NCBI GenBank assembly: GCA_003427395.1
Contig: BFEA01000350.1
Span: forward strand, 245,782-271,388
DNA length: 25,607 nucleotides
DNA from: Chara braunii
Taxonomy: Eukaryota > Streptophyta > Charophyceae > Charales > Characeae
Reading direction: 5' to 3'
Below, in pieces: positions 1 through 10,160 of this stretch. The notes under the pieces were generated by a model. It saw only the letters and a program-made list of their open reading frames with translations. It was not told the origin of the DNA and ran no database searches. Position 1 is the first letter of the stretch. Each line of letters begins with the position of its first letter. Position numbers and translations under genes: made by a program.

Positions 1-536
1 AACTGATCAAGAGAACGGTTTCAGTGTGCTCGCCGAGTTTGTCTTCTCTGATTTTGTTGTTTGTTTCGCTGAGCAGAACCATTTGCCAAGGAGAAGAATG
101 GAAAATTTATCACAGATGGTTTGGCCAAGGAGAGCGATGCGTAACCATTCGCAAAAAGAGTTAATGGGTTATGAGGTGTCATCGGTCCGCAAACCCATGA
201 CCACTTAGTTTATCATGATGCTCTTCAGATCGCAAGTGTCATCCTTGCAACAGTTGCAACCCTTGCCTGCAGAAGATAAGTGGATCTTGTCCTAAGATTA
301 CTGGACCTTATCTGAAAAAGAGAAGTGGATCTTAAGTTTCTTAACAGGTTTATGAATTTGACAATGTGTGTTTCAGTGTTTCACCTTGAAGTTCACTTTT
401 TTTTTTGGAGAAAGGTTTGGATAAATTTGGAGACGGAAGGTTGTCATGACATCAAGGTGAGGTGATTTGAGTTTTTGTCGAAAGGCAACTTGCCTCGTAA
501 GCTGAGCTGTGACGTCCTGCTTATGGATGGATGCAG
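1..536. other. Probable intron of the methyltransferase gene, no exon recognised
   Basis: No reading frame here encodes the missing motif I of the methyltransferase. A direct duplication of roughly 36 bp around 80-160 shares 'CCAAGGAGA'. Nothing else could be assigned. I treat the stretch as intron leading to the acceptor at 535-536. Confidence 0.5.
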
Positions 537-599
537 TTATCCGGGGGTGAAGATAGTCTTGCTGGACGCGTCAAGAGAAAGGGTAGCTATGGCGCAGAG
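537..599 (+). CDS. Methyltransferase exon with SAM-ribose-binding strand
   Basis: The exon follows acceptor AG at 535-536 and ends before donor GTAAGA at 600. It supplies the last base of a codon, then 20 codons from YPGVKIVLLDAS to VAMAQ, then two bases (AG). With the first base of the next exon these make a Ser codon. The frame is open further upstream to about 466, so an earlier acceptor is possible, but the residues before the YPG do not resemble the family. Confidence 0.75.
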
Positions 600-3500
600 G
601 TAAGAGTGGTTTTGACATTGAAGTACATCATAATGATCTCCTGTTAATCATGTTGCTTGTTTGTGGCTATGACGTTCATTATCTCCTGTTAATCATTCAT
701 GTTGCTTGCTCTTGTCCTTGCCCCGGGCGCCGGGCGGAGAGGGATGCATGCCATTTCATTCTCTTTTTTTTCTGATTTCATGCCATTTCAATTTTCAAGT
801 CTCTTTTGTTTTTCTGATTTCATCATTTCAAAATTCAAACCTTTTCACTCTCTCTTTTTCCGATCTCATGCTTCTCTCCGATATCAGCCTCTGGTAGCAA
901 TCTTGATATCGCACAGCGGCGTGACAGCGGGGAGTCCGACACTTTTCCAGTTCTCTTTTTTCTACCCTCACAAATATGTTTTTTGAACTTTTTTCTTTTT
1001 TTGTAAGTAATCTAGTAAATCTACTGTAAAAAAGAGGCACTGCCAGGAAAATGGAAAATGGTAGAATCTACAGTAACTGTTGTCTTTCCAGTTTTTTTTC
1101 GTCCACCTTTGGAAGTAATGGACGCCACAAAGGCCCACAAGTTTAAACGTTAAACTTTAAAGTATCTATTTTATGATGTTTATGACTTCCGGTGGTTGAC
1201 ATAGCTCCAGAGCTTTGAGAGTGATGGGCCAAAAGGGAACGGCTCCCCCCAGCATGGATAGGTCCAGATGGACGTACCGCAAATGGTGGGAGCAATGTGC
1301 GCTTTTGAAGGGCCCGCTGGACGAGAAGCAAGTGGGGTTGTTATGGCTGCTCTACCACATTGCAGTCTCTGCGGCACAGTGGTTGGCCACTAAGAGTGGG
1401 CATACAAACGTCCTGGAGCGCATTGCTCAGCCGCGGGATGCGGGCAGTGGAGAGCATTCCACAGGCTTTCGTGCATTGCCCAGCGGTACTGAGCTTATGG
1501 AAATGTTGGTCAGTGGAGATGAGGGAGCCCTCCCCGTGGACAGGTACTGAAGAGGAGGAGGATGCGGCAATCATGTTAGGAACAGTAATGACTATGAATC
1601 GGGAGGACAAAGACCGGCTCGTCGCTGCGGAGGTGGTTAGGGGGCCGGTGCTGTGGCCAGTATGGTCGCTTCGAAATGAAGGATTCGACCGGCTCCATAG
1701 CTCCAGTATGGTTACCATGCCGGTTCTGAGGAGCAGAGCGGTGGAGAATGATCTGCTAGTGGCCCTGTTGGTGGGTTTTCAGAGGTGTAGACGGAAATGG
1801 GGGGACGATGATAGCAAGTTTTGGAGGGTCTCGGGGGGGGAGGGGGCTATCCCAGCTTGGTCAAGAAGGATCCCACGACAGGCAGACTGGCTTTTGGCTT
1901 GAATTTACAAAAGTACGCACTAGATGTGGATGAGTAGGTCCCAGGTCGCTTTGTATCACAGTTAGTGCTAGACTGAATACGTAGAGATTCGAGGCCCTTG
2001 TACGATGATGCGCGTGTATATCGCACCAGGTTAATTTTCACCCTAAGCTTATGACTATCATGATCATCTTAAGTGAATCAGCCATGCTATTAAACCACCA
2101 GTACTTCCTAAAGTCGCGCCCGTTAGCGCTACGCGATTTTAGGAAACGTACGGTCCACTACAGGGGCGCCCAAATTCATCCAACTAGAAACATTTCTACG
2201 CTATTTTTTTCCGCGGCCGATAGCTGGGCCAAGTACTGGTGGTTTAAGTTTTAACTGACTTTCTATGTTGACATTGTGCAGTGTTATGCCACAGATTGAA
2301 GCAGTGGAGACAAAACTGGAGTTAAACGAGGCGCTCCCCAGAGGGCCATATGATGCAATCCTTGCCGTTTTGGCTCTCCATGTTCTTGTTGGCCATGATA
2401 CAGGCACGCTCGCACAGGAAGATGTGAAATCCAGGTAAAAAACGAGGGAAAAGGGGTGCTTATGTTTCAAGTTTCAACTTTTTTTTTTTTTTTTTTTTTT
2501 TTGAAGGGAAGATTAATTTTATTCCAAAGGCAAATACGAGGCGGCCGTGGACCTCACAATCCACCCAGGGTTATCTTGGGAGCCTTACCCAGTTTACTGA
2601 GTTTAGCTCTTACGAGTTGACTTCGCGCTCGCGGCCGAACGGCCGAATCCTGTCTGCCTTGAACGTCGCCTGTATGTTCTATGATAACTTCTACCCCTAC
2701 CGGTAGCCCCGGCGACTGAAGCTGCCGTTTAAAACCTACCTACCCCCCCTTCCCTGAATGCAAAAAACAGGGGTCAGGCTCCATGTCTGTGCCCTTGGTG
2801 TTGATCATCTGGGTTAGGCGTAGAGGGCACTGCACTGTTTCAACTTGATTTGGCTGAGGTATGTTTTTTCCCATAGTTGCGGTGGATCTGCGCGTCGGGC
2901 GGTGCGGTGTGGTGAGATGCGTGGGGTGCACTGCGGGCACTGCGCATATGCACAGTGCGCAGTGCGCCGCACACTTTTTTTTTTTTGAGGAGAGGGGGGT
3001 CTGTGTAGGTAGAGAAGAATTCACAGGGTGCGCTTTTTTTGTGTGAGTGCAACTTTTTTTTTGCGGGAGGTGTCTGTGTATTTGAGGGCGAGAGAGAGGT
3101 GGAGAAGAATTGGCAGGGAGCTGTGTTTCATGAGGAGCATATAGTTCTCTTGAGCACACACCCTCATCGTTTCTATGTCTAGCAAGAAATTGTCACTTTT
3201 TACGCATGCCAGGACATTTGGTAGGGGCAATTGTGGAAGCCCACGGGAAGCACAGTTGCGTAGAGGAGCACGAACCGACAACGTGACTGTATTGGGCCTG
3301 AATTGTCTCTAGTGTACGTTGGAGAGCACAACGAGTCCAAACTTTTGTTTTTCTTTTGTAAATGTCTATCTGACAGACATGCATCGCTTTCTTGGGCATC
3401 ACGTCCCCTCATGATTTCAGTATCTGGCCAGAATCGTCAAAAGGATCAGGAAGGAGTCCACTATAATATAATGCCAGAAATCTAAGATCTTTTTTTCTGA

Positions 3501-4280
3501 CAAGTTGCTTATAGAGAGTTTAGATTCTTTAGAATGAAATCTGCGCTGTGCAGATGCATAGACCCCTTCCCGATTACTGATGAGATTGTCAGTGCTTTCC
3601 TATTTCTACCCGGTAGGTCCCTTTTGGGCTAATAGGCAGGTACTATGGGTCCTCTGACTTCCAATAGGTACATCAAACAAACCAGTTGGATCTCGCCGGT
3701 ATCACATATAGGTAGGCTTTAATGTTGTATATTATACATTGCTGGAGACAAGGTGTTGTTATCATGATGGTGAACTTCTGGTTATGATGAAAATAAAAAG
3801 GGGTTGCTGTCGTGTGTGTGGCCCGCTTATTCCCCTTCCCTGCAGCTTAGATTTTCTGGAGGGCAAGGGATGAATGTGCCCCCCCCCCTCCTAAAAATTT
3901 TTGTGCACCCCTATTTTCGGGGGTGCGGCGCATCATGTGCACGCATGTCTGCACTTGCGGTGGAAGCGGTGCACTGGTGGCAATGGTGATGGGCATGGAA
4001 GTGGTGGCAATGGCGATGAGCACATCTCTACTACCGTACTAACAGGTGCAGAAGCCGGGAGTGTGTGCGTGTGGGGTCATGATATTACCATAAATGATGG
4101 GATGGGTGTAGTTTCACAACCTGGTACATCTCCACATGCCATGTCACTGTTGTACATAAGCTGACTTGACTTGTCTGCAACAGTTCTACGTTCTGCGGTA
4201 CACAGTGGAGACCATCTGTCCCCTGGAGCATGCAGAACGTTTATGTGTTTTCTCCCCTCTTGTAAAGATCCTGGTAGAAA

Positions 4281-4370
<90 letters not shown>

Positions 4371-4668
4371 TCATTCCTTGTTTCAAGAATCATGTAGTAG
4401 GTTTGGTGAATGATGTGCAATTATTGCTATTGTCTAAGTGGAGAAGTCTCTTATTGTGGTTGTTGAATGCAGATATGCACAGCTGCTTCGTTCACTGATT
4501 CGGTCACTCAATCCTGGCGGGCTCTTGATGGTTGGCGATCATTGTGGTGCCATGGGCCTGTACGAGCAGATGAAGACGATGGATTCAGTGGGATTTGTTG
4601 ATATCGACTGTGCCTGGAGGGAAAATGACATGTTTGTATTTGCTGGAAGGAAGCCAACACTATCTTGA
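537..4668 (+). CDS. Class I SAM-dependent methyltransferase, 3' part of a split gene (three exons, 5' end outside window)
   Basis: Three exons (537-599, 2282-2434, 4473-4668) join with GT-AG borders, both introns in phase 2, to give 136 readable residues ending at TGA 4666-4668. Visible blocks follow the order of a class I (Rossmann) methyltransferase. YPGVKIVLLDAS is the strand-2 segment whose acidic residue binds the SAM ribose. YDAILAVLALHVL is the strand-4 motif. LNPGGLLMVGDH is the typical 'L-PGG' strand-5 motif. A C-terminal VGFVDIDCAWRENDMF segment followed by FAGRKP resembles the small-molecule or tRNA-wobble type methyltransferases related to CmoA and trans-aconitate methyltransferase. 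The glycine-rich motif I must lie in exons upstream of the window. The substrate cannot be told. No signal or membrane segment is seen in this part. Family assignment is strong; the specific function is unknown. Confidence 0.85.
1190..1902 (+). pseudogene. Decayed LINE ORF2 C-terminal fragment inside a methyltransferase intron
   Basis: Two overlapping + frames (1215-1550 and 1360-1902) read as the C-terminal end of a plant-type non-LTR retrotransposon ORF2 broken by a frameshift. The first gives DEKQVGLLWLLYHIAVSAAQ, like the region before the zf-RVT domain. The second gives ESIPQAFVHCPAVLSLW, like its 'ET-H-CP-LW' end, and later VLWPVWSLRNEGF, like the 'W-iW-RN' block that follows. The expected CxxC pair and the His are lost. 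The assignment rests on motif order only. The rest of this intron (600-1190) shows T-rich low-complexity sequence and nothing else I can name. Confidence 0.42.
2090..2247. mobile_element. MITE copy 1 with TTAA-flanked inverted ends
   Basis: A 150-bp non-coding element lies between TTAA at 2090-2093 and TTAA at 2244-2247. Its ends are inverted repeats: ACCACCAGTACTT at the left and AAGTACTGGTGGT at the right. A second copy at 9280-9490 has the same ends and a matching right interior (GATAGCTGGGCCAAG). TTAA flanks would fit a piggyBac-type target duplication, although TTAA could instead be part of the terminal repeat. No transposase is encoded. It sits in the methyltransferase intron just before the exon at 2282. 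Confidence 0.7.
2282..2434 (+). CDS. Methyltransferase exon with YDAILAVLALHVL motif
   Basis: The exon lies between AG at 2280-2281 and donor GTAAAA at 2435. It has 50 full codons flanked by one leading and two trailing bases, so it fits the phase-2 ends of its neighbours. It carries LPRGPYDAILAVLALHVL, the strand-4 region of the fold, and ends in EDVKS plus two bases of an Arg codon. Confidence 0.85.
2479..2760 (-). mobile_element. Poly(A)-tailed retro-insert of unknown source
   Basis: On the - strand the sequence ends in a run of 24 A (T run at 2479-2502), preceded by AATAAA about 15-20 bases upstream. That is the arrangement of a reverse-transcribed polyadenylated RNA. The body, back to about 2760, is GC-rich and without an open frame I could identify. 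It may be a LINE 3' end or a processed pseudogene. The left border is a guess, and no target-site duplication was established. Confidence 0.4.
4283..4370. repeat. (CT)n-(GT)n compound microsatellite
   Basis: A CT run of about 74 bases with one interruption passes directly into about seven GT units. It lies roughly 100 bases before the 3' splice site of the methyltransferase intron. Confidence 0.97.
4473..4668 (+). CDS. Methyltransferase terminal exon
   Basis: The exon follows AG at 4471-4472 and runs to TGA 4666-4668. It encodes YAQLLRSLIRSLNPGGLLMV and then a helix-strand segment ending in FAGRKPTLS. The PGG turn and the 'VGFVDID' tail are typical of the last third of class I methyltransferases. 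No clear AATAAA was seen in the few hundred bases after the stop. Confidence 0.88.
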
Positions 4669-6145
4669 GCTACAACTGTTTAGCAAGTGACGGGTACAGA
4701 TTGTCTATGGTCAATGTAGCGTATCCAATCGAAGTACCATCGAGTACCATCGGGGTTACACGAAAGGGGCACTCAAGCCCCACAGCTTCCTGTCATGAGA
4801 TTTCCGTTAATGACGACACATCACGTATCAGTGGCCTGTGAAACTGCTGTATATAAGGGCACGACAACGTACTCACATTGTAACGCTGAGGGGCATGGGC
4901 TATTTGTTGTCTGGCAGGGCATGACGGTTTTGTCCCGCGTCAGACTGAGGGAATACTCGTTTGTCACAATGGGCCTGGCTCCACTACCCACCAACTGTGC
5001 AAAATGAGAACGAATTTGCAGCTAGACGGTGAAAAGATGCCCCGCCATATTTCTCGTCTTTTGTGCGTATGGCGAGTAGTGGAGCGAGGCCCAATGTCAC
5101 AACAAAGGGGTGATCGTTTGCTACACAGTCACACAAATGGGTTGTTGCAGTTACAAGCACCAAGGAGGGCAACATTTCCCGTATGCTGTCACACCAAGTG
5201 AATGACAACTTGTCATGCTGTCACACCAAGTGAATGACAACTTGTCATGCTGTCACACCACGTGGGACATCAGTTTGTGAAGCCGTCACACACCAGGGGA
5301 GGGCAACATTTCCTGTATGCGGTCACACCAAGTGAATGACAACTTGTCACGCTGTCACACCACGTGGGACATCAGTTTGTGAAGCCATCACACACCAGGC
5401 AACATTTCCCGTATGCTGTCACACCAAGTGAATGACAACTTGTCACGCTGTCACACCACGTGGGACATCAATTTGTGAAGCTGTCACACACCAGGGGATA
5501 GCCATTTGCTATAATGTCATGCCAATGAGTTGGCAGACTGTGGCATCAAGATTGTCACCATTGGTACCAAAGATGGACTCATGCCACTGTTATCCACAGT
5601 TTATTCCAGCAATTCTCAGATACTGTAAGGGACGCTGGACCCCTTTTCCAGCAGCTGCAGCTGCCCACCAATAGGAAGGTGGAAACCTCGGCAAAGGGTT
5701 GGGTTGATAATCAGGTGATGCCCATATCACCCCTGATATCAGCCCCTACAACTTGGGGTTGTTTGTTTGCCCCAAAAAAACGAAAAGGAAAGGGAAAAAA
5801 AAGATTATGATCATTGCCACAGTTCCCTAGACACACAGTGTACCATTTGTCACACTTTTCTAGACAGCTGACCCTTTGTCACATAGTCACAGCAAACAGA
5901 ATTCAAACACGGCGAACGTGTTTTATTCTGTTGTAGGGGAAGAGCCTGTTGTCCTGATCTGAGCCCCCGACGGGTAAACAACGCTTTTTGCTGTCTTCTT
6001 GCCCTGGTGCAGTGCTGCTTAAAAGTGACCTGGTGCATGATTTGAATAATAATATACGACGGTCTTGAAGCTGGTGTGAAACTCAAGTGTGGGTGTGATG
6101 CAGGGCGTACCTGGGTCAGAAGGCTCTTTTTTTTCGGCGGCGAAG
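4669..6145. other. Intergenic stretch after the methyltransferase
   Basis: No gene was recognised. It holds the minisatellite at 5167-5503 and scattered decayed relatives of its 'GTCACAC' units on both sides (about 5100 and 5820-5890). The AT-rich and T-rich remainder has no coding frame I could support. Confidence 0.5.
5167..5503. repeat. Higher-order minisatellite with TGACAACTTGTCA units
   Basis: Three composite units start near GGGCAACATTTCC at 5167, 5301 and 5398, at spacings of about 134 and 96 bp. Within them a 32-bp subunit containing GTCACACCAAGTGAATGACA and the near-palindrome TGACAACTTGTCA repeats. The first composite unit carries one extra subunit, which explains its greater length. 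The array is non-coding in all frames I followed. Confidence 0.9.
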
Positions 6146-6950
6146 CTGCATTCAAAACTGCATGGCACGATGATCAGGGTGTGGTGGCACAGCTGGCCTT
6201 CCATATGGATCATGTGTTTACTACGTCAACTTCATCTGTAAGCTGGAGCTGAAGTCTAGTTCTTGTTTGAGCTGGATGAGATGAGAATCAGCAAGTGAGT
6301 GTTATGGCCAGAGGAGCTCACCAACATGTTCGACTGGATCGGCTCCCTGTCGTCTACACTGAGGTCGTATATCAGCAAAAGAAGCCTACTGGTTAAAGGA
6401 ACTGCATCGCTCAACAACCTGTTGGAGTGGATTGCCTACCTGTCCGTATATCACCTTGCTGCTTTCTGTGGTGAATGCTGTGGTGGTATGAAAGGTCAGT
6501 CGCGAATTTCAGACCTGTTTAAGGTGTGGACAGTGCTGGTAGTGGGTTTGACTTCCTGTCTTATGCTTGTCATGTTAGGGCCCATCCGATTGCACGTTGT
6601 GGTTCAATTTCTCTCTTTCGCTTGATGTCCGAGGTGGAGTACATCTTTGTGCAGTGGGGTGGGGGTTGTGATATATGAGTATATGGGTGGGAGATAAGTT
6701 TGCTGAATAGCTTGCCTACAACCGAGGTTGGTCTGAATTGCCGATACCATTTCTTTTCTCTTTTCTGAGTAGATTGCTCCAATCTATGTACCTGGGGAGA
6801 AACATGTGCTACTATGAACCGGGCCCAACATCCCTATGAAGTACGTACCAAACAACTTGAAGTACTGGGGCTATTACCTGGCTTCAGCTGAAGCGGCAGG
6901 AGCAGCTGCTTCACATTTGAGAATGAATCTGCATCGGATAAGGGAGATGG
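6146..6950 (+). CDS. Unidentified coding-like segments, possibly exons of a third gene
   Basis: Three pieces look protein-coding by codon pattern and borders. The first is 6146-6237 (frame AFKTAWHDDQGVVAQLAFHM), between a T-rich acceptor and a GTAAGC donor. The second is about 6299-6495 (FDWIGSLSSTLRSYISKRSL, then LNNLLEWIAYLSVYHLAAFC), before a GTCAGT donor. The third is about 6774-6950 (LKYWGYYLASAEAAGAAASH), after a strong TTTCTTTTCTCTTTTCTGAGTAG acceptor-like tract and before GTGAGG. The frames do not all join cleanly: a stop or frameshift occurs near 6834. The segments are rich in hydrophobic helices. A distant resemblance to a PEX11-like peroxisomal membrane protein is conceivable but unproven. 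It could equally be a decayed gene. Confidence 0.27.
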
Positions 6951-7146
6951 GTGAGGGCCTAGACAAAGACCTCTTCAGCCTATTGGCTGTCATCTGTGAT
7001 CCGTCACCTTTAACCTTTACACATGGCCTATAGGTAACTTGTCGCATGACTTGACATGAAGTTCAACCAAATAGAATGAAATAATTATTAAGTTTGAAAT
7101 TTTATTATTTTATCGATGGACCAACCAACCAACCAACCATGTAGCC

Positions 7147-7466
7147 AGTTCAATCGACTGGCGATCCAGGCAAGATAACTTGTCAGATGGGACAAAATTC
7201 GACCCACCTAAAGTTTAACCCATCTATTAAACCCTAGGCAAAGTTTAATCCATCTAAAGACCAACCATCTATTGAACCCTAGACGAAGTTTAACCCATCT
7301 ATTAGATGGGTGATTAAACTGTGTGCGATCTGACGAGTTGCCCCATATCGCCAGTTGGTTGAACTTCAACCGGCAGTTCTAACCCATCTATTAGATGGGT
7401 GATTAAACTGTGTGCGATCTGACGAGTTGCCCCATATCGCCAGTTGGTTGAACTTCAACCGGCAGT
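7147..7466. mobile_element. Fold-back repeat element with a tandemly duplicated right arm
   Basis: The left arm (about 7147-7215, with ACTGGCGAT and CTTGTCAGAT) is an imperfect inverted copy of the right arm (about 7300-7375, ATCTGACGAGTTG and ATCGCCAGT). An 89-bp block (7291-7379) is repeated almost exactly at 7380-7466. The block carries two perfect palindromes, ACCCATCTATTAGATGGGT and GGTTGAACTTCAACC. The centre holds short TTTAACCCATCTATT-type subrepeats. There is no coding capacity. This is probably a non-autonomous fold-back DNA element. The outer borders and a target duplication were not fixed. Confidence 0.6.
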
Positions 7467-7552
7467 ACTTAGCGCCAGCCTTGCGTTAAAAAAACTTGCC
7501 GCCGGGTCCAAAACGTTCAGGTCTGGCACATATGTGTAATAATCATTAAAAT

Positions 7553-8085
7553 AATGTATATATATATCCTCTAACAAAACTGCGCGGGTACACCGTTGGC
7601 AGAGAGGGAGGAAAGGGCAACAAAGGAGGGGCAGGGACAAACTGTTTTGTCGGAATTTCACCGACTTACTCATCAGGAGGCTGAACCCTCAACAGTCTGC
7701 AGAATCCCCTGACCGATTACACTGATAGTCCACCAGAGGGAGAAGAGGACAACAAACGAGGGGCTGGGACATACTGATTTGTCGGTTTTTCACCGACGCA
7801 TTGAAGTACCTGTCCCGAATATCAAGGCACCAATCACTAGCCTCAAGGTACCTGTCCCCTCACCCACACCAGATGGAAAACTCTACAGACCGCCGGTTCA
7901 CACCCCATCACAAGCCAGCAAAACACCCCGAAACGAAGGAACGTCTATGACAGCTAAGAAATATATATATCACCAAACGGAACTGCCCCTTAAACTGCAG
8001 GCAGAGAGGGAGAAGAGAGACAAACTGTTTTGCCGCATTTTCACCGACGCATCAGGAGGCTGAACCCTAAATGTATATACTATAT
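7553..8085. repeat. Degenerate repeat modules with GTCGG/CCGAC hairpin
   Basis: Related modules at about 7553-7700 and 7960-8085, with a partial one at 7735-7800, share a TATATATATC start, GCAGAGAGGGAG, GGGACAAACTGTTTTG, a GTCGG...CACCGAC hairpin and GGAGGCTGAACCCT. The spacing is about 410 bp between the fuller copies. The frame between them is open for about 94 codons but shows no recognisable domain. Confidence 0.6.
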
Positions 8086-8518
8086 ACAACGCTGACAAAT
8101 GCCCCGAGTCCCCTGACAAATGCCCTGCATCACGATTCGGACCTCTGAAACTCGCATTGCGTGGTCCGTGGCCTTAAACGGCACGGCAAAACTTCATGCC
8201 ATGCGGTTGAAATTGAGGGCTTCGAACAATTTAACCCTAGGCTCCACGTACAACCGTCACTGAACTCTGGCCAGATGGTTGGTCAAATGGTCTCCTGTAT
8301 GACACCTTGCCCCGCGGCTATTCAACTTCATATGGCCAAATACCACGGCCTTCATCTGGGTAAAATGCCCCATCAAAAAGTTTTCTCAGATATAGCTATG
8401 ATAACCAGGGGCATTATTTGGGAGTAGATCGAAGGTTCTTATTTCATCATCTACTGCAAGTATAATGCCAGATTATCAGGCACGGAAGGAAGAAAAATAC
8501 ATTATACGAGGATAAAAA

Positions 8519-8519
<1 letters not shown>

Positions 8520-8549
<30 letters not shown>
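8520..8549. repeat. Homopolymer G run (30)
   Basis: Thirty consecutive G, preceded by AAAAAC and followed by TGG. This is unusually long for a G homopolymer and would be prone to sequencing or assembly error. Confidence 0.95.
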
Positions 8550-8550
<1 letters not shown>

Positions 8551-8684
8551 GGAAAGTGGCAACACAGCTGATAAAATTCGTAATCATGCTACGTCTGCAC
8601 CTGGTCTTTACAGCCGTCTCTAGACTGACAGACATAAAACATTCAAAATGTCCACGCGTCCTCTATTCGGCAGACAATGGTTAT

Positions 8685-8763
8685 CAAAAGCCAACAGAAA
8701 GAGTGTGATTCACAAAAGCCAACAGAAAGAGTGTGATTCACAAAAGCCAACAGAAAAGAGTGT
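8685..8763. repeat. 28-bp tandem repeat, 2.8 copies
   Basis: Units starting CAAAAGCCAACAGAAAGAG occur at 8685, 8713 and 8741. The first two are identical; the third has an extra A and loses the last bases. The perfect identity suggests a recent duplication or a short assembly expansion. Confidence 0.95.
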
Positions 8764-9279
8764 CTACCTTTCCCAGCCTTCAGCCCTCCATCAAATGGGA
8801 AAACTGTTTATCTGATCAATATCTGCTCCATAATTGCCACGAAAAGGAAAAGAGCGGAATACAACTCCACTATTGTGAAGCACCGTTTCCTGAAAACATA
8901 GAATGCACAACACACACACAGCTCCATGAACTTCTCCTCCTTTTGGTTCATATCTTGTAATCTGCGTTTTTCAGCTCTTTCTAACTCTGTTACCTATGGC
9001 CGGTGGGCACTACTACTGAATTTTATTCCCCTATCTGTACGCACAGCTACTGGATTGTGTTCCCCTACCTGTACACACTACTACTGGATCATGTTCCCGT
9101 CTATCTATCTCCTGACTGAACGCATGCAATGCACACAGATACTGACTGGTGTCGGCAAATGCCAGGAAAACACCGTAAGGTTTTGAAAACCGTAAGTTTT
9201 TTTAAGGAAGGAAGTATCTGTCAAATTTTGCACGAACACATCCCTCTCTTCAAGTGTTAGACAAACTTTGAACTTTTTT

Positions 9280-9490
9280 TTAAACCACCAGTACTTGGCC
9301 CATACATCGCCCGCGGGCCGTTGCCGTTAACGCTATGCAAAGTTCGGGCTAAGGGGTACCGGACCTCAATGGCTGGAAACGCCCGCCCAAAAAAAATTGA
9401 AACGGTACACCCTGGCGCTGCGGCAAAAATTGGCACGCAGGGGGATTCCAGGATCGGCAACGATAGCTGGGCCAAGTACTGGTGGTTTAA
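9280..9490. mobile_element. MITE copy 2 with 20-bp perfect inverted ends
   Basis: A 203-bp element lies between TTAA at 9280-9283 and TTAA at 9487-9490. The left end ACCACCAGTACTTGGCCCA is the exact reverse complement of the right end TGGGCCAAGTACTGGTGGT. It belongs to the same family as the copy at 2090-2247 and shares the GATAGCTGGGCC right interior. It has no coding capacity. It lies downstream of USB1, between the two convergent genes. Confidence 0.8.
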
Positions 9491-10160
9491 AGTTTTAAGA
9501 TATACCAGAGCCCGGAAGTAACTGTCAAAAGCAACCACAGTTGGGTTCCGGCCCAACTTCCGGGCATTCGCAAGAGCATCTCCCTTCGCCGTAGAACCTT
9601 GTCAACGAGCGGAGGCCACGAGGGTGCTATACGCTCGGGCAAGCTTCTTGGTGCTGGTGGCTCTCTCATGTGCTTTTTACCCGGTGTCCCTCCAACCAGG
9701 CAGAAGGGCCTTTTCTTTGGGAGGGGGGGGGGGGGCAGCAGGGCATTCTTGGACATTGAGCAGAGGAATCTTCGCCTTGCCAAGCTGCGTCAGCGTCCTC
9801 TGCTACTTTGCAAACAATTACCATTAGTGTAGATTAATGCCAGCTAATATCATCGCGTTGACCTGCACAGTAAATTGTGGTGGCCAGTAAATGGAAGTTG
9901 TACACGGACACACACACACCACTACAACAACCCCCCCCACGCCAAACACCCCCCCCCACGTCAAACACCCCACCATTGCACTGACCTGCACAATTAAGTC
10001 GTGGGCTCAAGAAATCAAAGTTGTACATGTGCACACACACACACACCTGCCCACCCCCACCCCCACCATATACACACGTGCATCACCCATCGCAATGTAA
10101 CTTGAAATGCACAAACATGCACACACCTTCCCCCCCACAACCCCACCCCCACCACGTTGT

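Larger units (their letters stand above)
2435..4472. other. Second visible methyltransferase intron (about 2.04 kb)
   Basis: The intron starts GTAAAA and ends TTGAATGCAG. Apart from the retro-insert at its 5' side and the (CT)n array near its 3' end, it holds an imperfect hairpin of GCACTGCG-type arms at 2928-2966 and several T-rich and G-rich low-complexity patches. No exon-like frame was found between the two splice sites, and the phases require none. Confidence 0.7.
8086..9279. other. Intergenic stretch with simple repeats, no gene recognised
   Basis: Contains the G30 run, the 28-bp tandem repeat, and a degenerate 35-40-bp repeat at about 9005-9100 (CTACTGGAT...TTCCC...TGTACACA). An 88-codon frame at 8161-8427 has no domain I know and no splice context. 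Confidence 0.45.

Noticed and set aside
2928-2966. GC-rich imperfect hairpin as a small RNA gene
   Set aside because: The arms are short and mismatched and lie in low-complexity intron sequence; no promoter or conservation evidence.
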